From assembly GCA_910586285.1 (NCBI GenBank), contig CAJUGR010000019.1, positions 1 to 20,040 on the forward strand: a DNA stretch of 20,040 nucleotides. The letters run 5' to 3'. This document shows positions 6,494-13,779 of this stretch, in pieces. This stretch comes from an uncultured Erysipelotrichaceae bacterium (lineage in GTDB: Bacteria; Bacillota_I; Bacilli_A; Erysipelotrichales; Erysipelotrichaceae). A program made the translations under genes and the position numbers. Positions within the stretch are counted from its first letter, which is position 1, and each line of letters starts with the position of its first letter. Below the pieces are notes generated by a model. It ran no database searches, was not told the origin of the DNA, and saw only the letters and a list, made by a program, of their open reading frames with translations.

Positions 6494-9412
6494 TCACCTC
6501 TCCTCCATGGCGGCTTTTAAACTGCGGACGCGGATTTTCACGGCGCCGAGATTGTCCACCTCATCAATTTTAATCTGAGTATACAATTTATTGGAAGCAC
6601 GTAGGATTGCTTTGATTTCATCAGTGGTAATCGCATCGATGCCGCAACCGAAACTCACCAGTTGAATCAATTCTGTGTGAGGCTCATTCACGGTAAAACG
6701 AGCGGCATTATACATTCGGGCATGATAAGTCCATTGATTCAAAACATCACGGTTCTCATAGGGCAGATACGGCAGGGAATTTTCGCTGACTACGACAAAA
6801 TCGAGGTTGGTTAACAGCTGATGAATCCCATGATTGATCTGTGGATCCACGTGGTAAGGACGTCCGGCCAATACGATCACTTGTTTATGATGCTTTTTCG
6901 CAAAGGCCAAGGCTTTAGCTCCTTCCGCTTTCAATTCCTGATGATAAGCATGATAGGCTTGATATGCCTGATCGGCAGCTCTGGCGATTTCTGTGTCACT
7001 GACGTGAAAATGATGCTTTCGTAAAACCTCACAGATGGAAGACACAAAATTTTTTTCATCGTTTAAATATAAATATGGATACAGGAATGATTGTTCGCTT
7101 ACTTCCATATTGGCCGCAATGACTTCAGGATAGTAGGCCACAATCGGACAGTTGAAATGATTGTCACCGATTTGTTCATCAAAGTTGTAAGACATACACG
7201 GATAAAAGATCGCATCCACATGCTTTTGAAGCAGCGATTGGATGTGTCCGTGAACTAACTTCGCCGGGTAACAAGCCGTATCGGAAGGGATCGTGTGCTG
7301 ACCTGATGCATACAAGGCACGGGAACTGGGATCACTGAGTACGACTTGATAATCAAGCGCATGGAAGAAGGCTGCCCAAAACGGCAGCGTATCGTATAAA
7401 TTCAGTACCAACGGTATTCCGATCCTACCTTTGGCTCCACCTTTTTTCACAAAGGATCGCAGCCGATCGTACTGATATTGATATAAATCGGGATTGTCAT
7501 GAACGTTTCGTTTACCGCGTACCGGCCGCTGACAACGATTCCCCGCAATGTGCTTGGAGCCATCCGCAAACGTATTGATGGTAAGGGCACAGTGGTTGGT
7601 ACAGAGGTGGCAGTTGGTGGCGGCAGCTTGGTGAGTAAATTGCTTTAACTGGGCTAAGGTAAGCAATTTGCTTGGTTCATGTATCTTGGCCTTGGCTGTT
7701 AATGCTGCTCCATAAGCGCCCATCAAATGGGCGATACTTGGACGAATGACATTGCGCCCCAATTCTCGTTCAAAGGCACGCAATACAGTATCGTTAAGAA
7801 AGGTTCCGCCTTGTACAACGATCTGCTTGCCGATATCATCAGGCGTTTTGGCACGTATGACTTTATATAAGGCATTTTTCACCACGCTCATACACAGTCC
7901 GGCTGAAATATCTTCCATGGATGCGCCGTTTTTCTGTGCTTGTTTGACACTGGAGTTCATAAATACGGTACAGCGCGTTCCCAAATCTACCGGATGATTG
8001 CCGGCCAATCCCATTTGGGCAAATTCAGCGACACTGTACCCCATGCTTTTGGCAAAGGTTTCAATAAAACTGCCGCATCCGGAAGAACAGGCTTCATTTA
8101 AGATGATATCGTCAATCGAATGATCTTTGATGCGGAAGCACTTCATATCCTGTCCGCCGATATCAATGATGAAATCCACATCGGGATTAAAATGCTTGGC
8201 TGCCGCATAGTGAGCCATGGTCTCCACCATACCGATATCAATGTGGAAAGCGTGACGCATCAATTCCTCACCATACCCGGTTACGGCACTTCCCGCAATG
8301 GTGATATGATCGCCGCATTGTTCATAAATACGCCGCAGTTCATTGAGAATGACCGTGATCGGATTGCCTTGATTATTGGAATAAGATTCATATAAAATAC
8401 GCAGATCTTCATCAATCAAAACCAGTTTGGTTGTTGTCGAACCGCAATCGATTCCCAAATAGGCATTGCCGTGATAGGCTTGGATATCACCATGCGCAGC
8501 ATCGGCTCGCTGATGCCGGCGTTTGAATTCCAAATAGTCCTCATCGGTCTCAAATAACGGCTCCAACCCTTGATAACGCGTCTTTTTATGCAAGACAATT
8601 TCCAGTTTGCGATGCAGCTGGTCATAAGTGATGCCGGGTTCATTTCCCGCATAAAGAGCAGCTCCCAGAGCGACAAAATACGGTGCCAATTCAGGGAAGA
8701 CGGCCTGTTCGGGATGTAGCTTCAGTGTATCGACAAAGCGTGCCTGTAATCCTTTCAGAAAGGACAGCGGACCGCCTAAAAATAACACGTTGCCACTGAT
8801 CGGGCGGCCTTGTGCCAATCCGGCAATGGTTTGATCAACCACCGCTTGAAAAATACTGGCAGCTAAGTTGTTTTTTGACACTCCCTGATTGATCAACGGC
8901 TGAATATCACTTTTCGCAAACACACCGCAGCGCGAAGCAATCGGATACAGTTTTTCATAAGCAAGACTCAGACGATCCATTTCAGCCAAATCCAAATCAA
9001 GCAAGGAGGCCATTTGATCGATAAATGCTCCGGTTCCTCCGGCACAGGTGGAATTCATGCGTTCTTCCAATGCGCCCTTTAAAAAAATGATTTTGGCATC
9101 TTCGCCGCCCAATTCTATGACTACATCGCTTTTGGGATAGTATTGTTTTACTGCTTGGGCTGTCGCAAACACTTCCTGGACAAACGGAAAATCTCCGTCT
9201 TTGGCAATGCCAAGTCCCGCACTTCCGGTAATCGCAAAATGAAGCGTATGGCCTTGTAAAGACTCGCGTAATTCTTCGATTTTGGCGTAGGCAAGGCCAC
9301 GTACCTGCGATTTATGTCGTTCATAACTGCGATATATAACTCGGTTTTCTTCATCGAGAACCAGCACCTTCAACGTGGTGCTTCCCACATCCATACCAAT
9401 TCTGATATTCAT
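6494..9412 (-). CDS. Double BcrA/BadF activase plus DUF2229 protein, N-terminal part of a split PlsA-type protein
   Basis: The 972 residues contain two ASKHA-fold ATPase domains of the BcrA/BadF/HgdC activase family. Domain 1 (about 1-260) has DVGSTTLK, ELGGEDAK, Cys123 in STCAGGTG and Cys162 in SRCGVFAKSD. Domain 2 (about 317-575) has DCGSTTTK, DIGGQDMK, Cys442 in EACSSGCG and Cys481 in TRCTVF. In both, the two cysteines are 39 residues apart, as in HgdC, where they bind a cluster shared by the dimer. A Cys cluster (601, 604, 608, 627) opens the DUF2229 region (about 600-830), with further Cys714 and Cys739. Such activases use ATP to push an electron to a dehydratase or reductase. Fused to an HgdB-like end, this layout is PlsA of C. 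perfringens, which makes the vinyl-ether bond of plasmalogens anaerobically. Its ATG overlaps the tetR stop (ATGA). Confidence 0.88.
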   Translation of the reverse strand: MNIRIGMDVGSTTLKVLVLDEENRVIYRSYERHKSQVRGLAYAKIEELRESLQGHTLHFAITGSAGLGIAKDGDFPFVQEVFATAQAVKQYYPKSDVVIELGGEDAKIIFLKGALEERMNSTCAGGTGAFIDQMASLLDLDLAEMDRLSLAYEKLYPIASRCGVFAKSDIQPLINQGVSKNNLAASIFQAVVDQTIAGLAQGRPISGNVLFLGGPLSFLKGLQARFVDTLKLHPEQAVFPELAPYFVALGAALYAGNEPGITYDQLHRKLEIVLHKKTRYQGLEPLFETDEDYLEFKRRHQRADAAHGDIQAYHGNAYLGIDCGSTTTKLVLIDEDLRILYESYSNNQGNPITVILNELRRIYEQCGDHITIAGSAVTGYGEELMRHAFHIDIGMVETMAHYAAAKHFNPDVDFIIDIGGQDMKCFRIKDHSIDDIILNEACSSGCGSFIETFAKSMGYSVAEFAQMGLAGNHPVDLGTRCTVFMNSSVKQAQKNGASMEDISAGLCMSVVKNALYKVIRAKTPDDIGKQIVVQGGTFLNDTVLRAFERELGRNVIRPSIAHLMGAYGAALTAKAKIHEPSKLLTLAQLKQFTHQAAATNCHLCTNHCALTINTFADGSKHIAGNRCQRPVRGKRNVHDNPDLYQYQYDRLRSFVKKGGAKGRIGIPLVLNLYDTLPFWAAFFHALDYQVVLSDPSSRALYASGQHTIPSDTACYPAKLVHGHIQSLLQKHVDAIFYPCMSYNFDEQIGDNHFNCPIVAYYPEVIAANMEVSEQSFLYPYLYLNDEKNFVSSICEVLRKHHFHVSDTEIARAADQAYQAYHAYHQELKAEGAKALAFAKKHHKQVIVLAGRPYHVDPQINHGIHQLLTNLDFVVVSENSLPYLPYENRDVLNQWTYHARMYNAARFTVNEPHTELIQLVSFGCGIDAITTDEIKAILRASNKLYTQIKIDEVDNLGAVKIRVRSLKAAMEER

Positions 9413-10005
9413 GATATCCCTCCTTGATCTGAAGCGAAACTGCCATGCATCATCGCATAAAAAATCTCTGTGATGTTCTCCAGTGAGTCGGGCTGATGAT
9501 AAAATAGAGCATTAAAACATACAGCGGCACAAATCTCCATCGTAAGCAGAAAGCGTATGCCGGCCGCTTCTTTTGTTTCATCGCTTCGTTGAAAGCTTTG
9601 AATAAACGGATCAAAGTCAGTGACCTTCTGTTCTAAAATCGGTAAAATCAAAGAAGCTCGATCATCCAAAAGCATTGAATGATGTAACAGTTTTAACAAA
9701 TGCGGCTTTTCTTTAAAATACTGAATAAAGTGGCGGACAAAGGCACAGGGCCAGGAGTCAATTCCTACATTGACATCATCCTTTGCCTGCGATATTAATG
9801 TTTCAATGAGGGTCAAATTCATTTTTGTCAGCATCTTATGAATCAGTTCTCCCTTATCTTTAAAGTAAACGTAAAAGGTTCCCTTGGCCAATTTGGCATC
9901 TTTTACAATGTCATTAACACTGGTTTCATTAACTCCTTGCTCTAAAAATAAACGGAGGGCACTCGCCTCTAAACGTTGCTTTTTCTCTTTGCCGCACGGT
10001 TTCAT
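9409..10005 (-). CDS. TetR/AcrR-family regulator of the activase operon
   Basis: This 198-residue regulator has a canonical TetR DNA-binding domain at about residues 10-55: ALRLFLEQGVNETSVNDIVK, then AKLAKGTFYVYFKDKGEL with the usual GTFYVYFKDK recognition region. The rest is the helical ligand-binding and dimer domain. GAGGAG lies 7 nt before the ATG. It is the first gene of the operon and its stop overlaps the start of the 972-residue activase gene by 4 bp, so the two are translationally coupled. A perfect palindrome overlapping the promoter (10047-10065) is its likely binding site, giving autorepression of the whole operon. In C. perfringens the plasmalogen synthase gene is likewise paired with a regulator gene, plsR; whether this protein is its orthologue was not tested. 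The inducer is unknown; a lipid or acyl-CoA would be logical. Confidence 0.88.
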   Translation of the reverse strand: MKPCGKEKKQRLEASALRLFLEQGVNETSVNDIVKDAKLAKGTFYVYFKDKGELIHKMLTKMNLTLIETLISQAKDDVNVGIDSWPCAFVRHFIQYFKEKPHLLKLLHHSMLLDDRASLILPILEQKVTDFDPFIQSFQRSDETKEAAGIRFLLTMEICAAVCFNALFYHQPDSLENITEIFYAMMHGSFASDQGGIS

Positions 10006-10034
10006 ATCGACTCCTCGTTTCTTATTTCTGTAAT

Positions 10035-10065
10035 AGTTTAGCGCTTTATTGACCGCCGGTCAATA
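10035..10065 (-). promoter_or_regulatory. Operon promoter with overlapping 19-bp TetR operator
   Basis: Minus-strand TTGACC (10063-10058) and TAAACT (10040-10035) are separated by 17 nt. The palindrome TATTGACCGCCGGTCAATA (10047-10065) has perfect 9-bp arms around one central base and contains the whole -35. A regulator bound there would block RNA polymerase. Length and symmetry fit TetR-family operators. Confidence 0.8.
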
Positions 10066-10394
10066 GAAAAAGTAGCTTTTTTTACATGAAAAGGCTATCA
10101 TATTTATTATCCCTTTGTAAGAAAATATGAAGCTTGCCATGTCATAAAATGAACAGGAAAGAACGTTTTACAATGCTCGTGAAAGTATCATGTGTTTGAT
10201 CTTCCGGTACATTTCATAAAGGGTTTGTCGAATGTATTGTTAGGATTTGGACGTAATTCACTGATGAAGTAAAGGAAATAAGGAGATGGGTGTGTTATGA
10301 ATGACCAATGAAGCACAATGGATGATTTTCATGAAGTTTAGTTTTTCATTGCTGTTATTCTTTTAGGTTTTTCAACGAAAAAAGCATTTTTTTA
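10066..10394. other. Intergenic stretch between divergent units, with a possible 21-residue membrane peptide
   Basis: No gene of normal size is present. AAGGAG at 10280-10285 precedes several very short frames. The longest, 10301-10366, would encode a 21-residue hydrophobic peptide (MTNEAQWMIFMKFSFSLLLF plus F), but the 15-nt spacing is poor. It may be a leader, a small membrane peptide or a decayed gene. No riboswitch fold is evident to me. Confidence 0.3.
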
Positions 10395-10423
10395 TTTTCA
10401 AACTATCAAAAAAGCGGTAAAAT
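10395..10423 (+). promoter_or_regulatory. Possible promoter of the purF-like gene
   Basis: TTTTCA (10395-10400) and TAAAAT (10418-10423) are separated by 17 nt, 34 bases before the start codon. The -35 is weak and the surrounding DNA is AT-rich, so this is a modest prediction. Confidence 0.4.
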
Positions 10424-10457
10424 AAGAATATGTTTTTTGAGAGAACGGAGGTCGTAT

Positions 10458-11882
10458 ATGAGCGGTTTTTTCGGTGTAGTGTCAAAAGAAGATTGCGTAA
10501 TGGATGTGTTTTTTGGTGTGGATTATCATTCTCATTTGGGAACGCGAAGAGCGGGGATGGCAATTCATGGCAACGATGGCTTTTCCCGGGCGATTCACAA
10601 TATTTCCAATTCCCCGTTTCGCACGAAGTTTGAAAAGGATATCGAAACGTTTTCCGGCAATATTGGGATCGGTTGTATCTCGGATAATGAAGCCCAGCCG
10701 TTATTGGTGAAGTCCCATTTGGGATCGTTTGCAATTTCAACGGTGGGAAGAATAAATAATCTGGCGGAATTACAGAAGCAGTGCTTTGAGCGCGGTGTGA
10801 CACATTTTTTGGAAATGAGCAGCGGAGAAGTGAATCCGACAGAACTGATTGCGTCACTCATTAATCATAAGGATTCTATTGTGGAAGGAATTCGTTATGT
10901 ACAACAGATTGTAAAAGGCAGTATGAGTATTTTATTGATGAGTAAGGACGGTATTTATGCAGCACGTGATTATTACGGTCGTACTCCGATTGTCCTCGGC
11001 GAGAAGTCTACCGGATTCTGCGCCACATTTGAAAGCAGTGCTTTTTTGAATCTCGGGTATCATCATTATCGTGATCTGGGACCCGGTGAGATTGTTTTTA
11101 TGACTCCCAATCGCATCGAGGTCATGCAGAAATCGCAGCCCAAGATGAAGATCTGTTCCTTTTTATGGGTTTACTATGGCTATCCGACTTCGACATACGA
11201 AGGTGTGAATGTAGAGGCAATGCGCAATCGCTGTGGTGAAATTTTGGCCGGACGGGATCACGTGGATGTGGACAGTGTTGCCGGTGTTCCGGACTCGGGA
11301 ACGGCGCATGCGGTCGGTTACTCCAATGCTTCCAAGATTCCCTTTGCGCGTCCCTTTATCAAATATACACCGACCTGGCCGCGTTCTTTTATGCCGCAAA
11401 GCCAGGCTCAGCGTAACATGATCGCGAAGATGAAATTGATTCCGGTTCAGGAATTAATTCAAAACAAAAGGTTATTGTTAATCGATGATTCGATTGTTCG
11501 CGGAACGCAGTTAGGTGAAACAACCGAATTCCTGTATGAAAGCGGGGCGAAAGAGGTTCATGTTCGACCGGCTTGCCCTCCGATTATATTTGGCTGTAAA
11601 TATTTGAATTTTTCCCGCTCCAGTTCGGAAATGGATTTGATTACCCGCCGGGTGATTCGCAAACTGGAAGGAGACGATGTATCGGCTGAGGTTTTATCGG
11701 AATATGCGGATCCGGATAGTGAGCGTTATACGAAAATGTGTGATGAGATCTGCCAACGTTCTAATTTTACCTCGCTGCGTTATCATCGCTTGGACGACAT
11801 GATCGTCTCCATCGGCTTGGATAAGTGTAAATTATGTACGTATTGTTGGGATGGCAAAGCAGATGAAGAGGACGAGGCGTAA
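10458..11882 (+). CDS. PurF-like amidophosphoribosyltransferase homologue lacking the glutaminase nucleophile
   Basis: This 474-residue protein has the PurF two-domain plan. The PRTase half is intact: VPDSGTAHAVGY (about 278-289) and the PRPP loop LLLIDDSIVRGT (340-351). Likely 4Fe-4S ligands match the Bacillus-type enzyme: Cys233 (KICSF), Cys380 (GCKYL) and the tail CKLCTYC (457-463). The glutaminase half (residues 1 to about 220) has lost its chemistry. PurF exposes an N-terminal Cys (CGVFG), but here the sequence is MSGFFG; the arginine motif RYST is absent and HNGN reads TVGR. The start is fixed by CGGAGG ahead of ATG 10458. It may use free ammonia, bind PRPP in regulation, or have another substrate. 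No other purine genes are adjacent; a YitT membrane protein gene follows directly. Confidence 0.85.
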   Translation: MSGFFGVVSKEDCVMDVFFGVDYHSHLGTRRAGMAIHGNDGFSRAIHNISNSPFRTKFEKDIETFSGNIGIGCISDNEAQPLLVKSHLGSFAISTVGRINNLAELQKQCFERGVTHFLEMSSGEVNPTELIASLINHKDSIVEGIRYVQQIVKGSMSILLMSKDGIYAARDYYGRTPIVLGEKSTGFCATFESSAFLNLGYHHYRDLGPGEIVFMTPNRIEVMQKSQPKMKICSFLWVYYGYPTSTYEGVNVEAMRNRCGEILAGRDHVDVDSVAGVPDSGTAHAVGYSNASKIPFARPFIKYTPTWPRSFMPQSQAQRNMIAKMKLIPVQELIQNKRLLLIDDSIVRGTQLGETTEFLYESGAKEVHVRPACPPIIFGCKYLNFSRSSSEMDLITRRVIRKLEGDDVSAEVLSEYADPDSERYTKMCDEICQRSNFTSLRYHRLDDMIVSIGLDKCKLCTYCWDGKADEEDEA

Positions 11883-11890
11883 GGAGTATC

Positions 11891-11914
11891 ATGAGTCAGA
11901 TGGCCTTAGAATGA
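11891..11914 (+). CDS. Seven-codon reading frame coupled to the YitT gene
   Basis: AAGGAG (11881-11886), starting within the stop codon of the purF-like gene, lies just before an ATG that opens the frame MSQMALE and stops at TGA 11912-11914. That stop overlaps the YitT start by ATGA. The YitT ATG itself has no good ribosome binding site, so ribosomes may reach it by reinitiation after this mini-frame. It may instead be the true start of YitT thrown out of frame by an indel. Confidence 0.4.
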   Translation: MSQMALE

Positions 11915-12777
11915 AAGCGGCAGAAGGCAAGAATTATGCACTGACGGCATTAGGCAGCTTTCTGTTTGCGTTTGGCGTGAATTTGTTTATCGTACCACTG
12001 GATTTATACAGCGGCGGGATTATCGGTATGGCGCAGATTTTCCGTACCTTCTTGATGAATACGGTTGGATTATCCTTGCCTCAGGGTTTGGATATTGCCG
12101 GCATTTTAAACTTTCTGTTAAATATTCCGCTATTTCTGTTAGCATATCGCAGTATTTCGCGTTCATTTTTCTGCAAGACGCTGTTCAGCGTTTTGATACA
12201 AACATTGTTTTTTACGATCTTGGCCATCCCTGCGACACCGATCATTACCGATACATTGGCATCCTGTCTTGTCGGCGGAATCATTTGCGGTGTCGGCATC
12301 GGTCTTACTTTACGCTCCGGAGGATGTGGGGGAGGTATCGATATCTTAGGTGTCTACTTCAGCCGTAAAAATGCCGACTTCAGTGTCGGAAAGTTGGGAA
12401 TAATCATCAACGCAATCGTCTTTGGCTTGTGTGCGCTGTTGTTTGAACTGCCCGTTGCCATTTATTCCGTTCTCTATGCTGTAATTATGGCACAGGTAAT
12501 GGATAAAGTGCATTATCAGAATATAAACATGACGGTGATGATTTTCACCAAGCATGACGGCATTCAAAAAGCCATCAATGAAAAGATGCGCCGCGGTGTC
12601 ACTTACTGGAAAGGTGCCGGAGCCTATACGGATGAGGAAACCTTTATCTTGGTGACGGCGATCTCTAAATATGAAGTGAACACTTTGAAAAAATTAATTC
12701 ATAATATTGATCCGCAAGCCTTTGTGATCTTCCAAGAGGGCATGAGTATCAGCGGTAATTTTGAAAAGCGATTATAA
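11911..12777 (+). CDS. YitT family membrane protein (DUF161 plus DUF2179)
   Basis: This 288-residue protein has the YitT layout: five or so hydrophobic segments in the first 200 residues, including ALGSFLFAFGVNLFIVPLDL, then SGGIIGMAQI and the glycine-rich RSGGCGGGIDILG, then a soluble DUF2179 domain (about QNINMTVMIFTK to the end). The family lies in the cytoplasmic membrane and its transported substrate, if any, is unknown. The frame stays open to 11851 inside the purF-like gene, but the first methionine with family-like sequence after it is ATG 11911, reached through the seven-codon frame at 11891. It is the second gene of a two-gene unit with the purF-like gene and ends before a strong terminator. 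Confidence 0.85.
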   Translation: MKAAEGKNYALTALGSFLFAFGVNLFIVPLDLYSGGIIGMAQIFRTFLMNTVGLSLPQGLDIAGILNFLLNIPLFLLAYRSISRSFFCKTLFSVLIQTLFFTILAIPATPIITDTLASCLVGGIICGVGIGLTLRSGGCGGGIDILGVYFSRKNADFSVGKLGIIINAIVFGLCALLFELPVAIYSVLYAVIMAQVMDKVHYQNINMTVMIFTKHDGIQKAINEKMRRGVTYWKGAGAYTDEETFILVTAISKYEVNTLKKLIHNIDPQAFVIFQEGMSISGNFEKRL

Positions 12778-12788
12778 TATTGGTAATG

Positions 12789-12834
12789 AAAAAGCGTCTT
12801 TCATACCGTAGAATCAGTATGCAAAACGCTTTTT
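12789..12834. terminator. Long bidirectional terminator
   Basis: AAAAAGCGT (12789-12797) pairs with ACGCTTTTT (12826-12834). The stem continues inward through TTTCATAC (12799-12806) with GTATGCAAA (12817-12825, one bulged C). A/T runs on both sides allow use by the YitT gene (+) and by readthrough from coaX (-), which has no hairpin nearer. Confidence 0.9.
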
Positions 12835-12984
12835 TTATCGTTGGAATGTGGAAAAACATCGTGAAAATATGAATGTCAAAACTTTTGACAGACAAAAAAT
12901 ACCGGTGAAATGAAATGTAACGAAGGTGTTTCGTCTTTTCGTGCCCTTAAAGCGATATGAAGGTGATTGAAAACAGAATGCTTT

Positions 12985-13779
12985 TTATCGACTTTTATCA
13001 TCGTTGTTATTTCGCTCCTGTTGTTTTTCATAAATGTATTTTAATCCTTTGAATGTTAAATCAGGATCATAAACATCGATCATTGTCGTATTTTGATAGA
13101 TGATCTTACCCAAACCGCCGGTAGCGACGACTTTCATTTCCGTATGTAGCTCATCTTTCATTTTCTGAATGATGTATTCGCTTTGGCCGATGTAACCGTA
13201 AACAAGCCCTGCCTGCATACTGGTGATAGTACTTTTGTTTAAAATCGTTTTCGGCTTTTTAATTTCAATTTCCGGCAGCTTGGCAGTCTGCGTCCATAAT
13301 GCCTGGGCGCTTGCCTCAATGCCTAAGGTGATCAAACCGTATTCAAAAATGCCGTTTTCATCAATATAATCGTAGGTCGTAGCCGTGCCAAAATCAATGA
13401 CCATGATCGGTCCGCCGTAAACGTGATAAGCGCCGGCCGCATCGACAATCCGATCGGCTCCCACCGCTTTCGGATTTTCTGCCCGCACGGAAATACCGGT
13501 GCGAATGCCCGGGCCGACAATGATCGGTTCTTTTTTTAAATACTTACGGATGCCGTTGTTAAAGGAATGCATTACCTTAGGCACTACGCTGGAAACGATC
13601 ACATCCTGAATTTCGTTTTCATCAATATGAGCGGCGTTGAGATAACTCATGATCATAAAGCCGTATTCATCGCTGGTACGTTTCATTTTGGTAGTCAGCC
13701 GATAACTGGCTAACAACTGATTCTTTTTATAAATTCCGATGGTGATATTGGTATTACCGATATCCATTACCATTAACAT
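12985..13779 (-). CDS. coaX: Type III pantothenate kinase
   Basis: CoaX phosphorylates pantothenate with ATP, the first step of coenzyme A synthesis, in the cytoplasm. The 264-residue protein has the ASKHA-fold marks of type III kinases: MDIGNTNITIG at the N-terminus (first phosphate loop), GADRIVDAAGAYHVYGGP and IDFGTATTYDYID in the middle (about 100-130), and ATGGLGKII near the C-terminus. The frame opens earlier at 13824, but AAAAGGAG lies 7 nt before ATG 13779 and the family begins there. The start overlaps the coaBC stop by 7 bp, so the two genes are translated together and supply pantothenate phosphorylation plus the next two steps. Type III kinases are not feedback-inhibited by CoA and usually need a monovalent cation (family knowledge). 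Confidence 0.95.
   Translation of the reverse strand: MLMVMDIGNTNITIGIYKKNQLLASYRLTTKMKRTSDEYGFMIMSYLNAAHIDENEIQDVIVSSVVPKVMHSFNNGIRKYLKKEPIIVGPGIRTGISVRAENPKAVGADRIVDAAGAYHVYGGPIMVIDFGTATTYDYIDENGIFEYGLITLGIEASAQALWTQTAKLPEIEIKKPKTILNKSTITSMQAGLVYGYIGQSEYIIQKMKDELHTEMKVVATGGLGKIIYQNTTMIDVYDPDLTFKGLKYIYEKQQERNNNDDKSR

Noticed and set aside
6489..6494. Activase gene split as a sequencing frameshift
   Set aside because: A near-perfect ribosome binding site and ATG are correctly placed at the junction, and the same tight spacing is used between the other genes of the operon.
7746..8395. Plus-strand frames inside the activase gene
   Set aside because: They are antisense shadows of conserved activase codons, without start signals.
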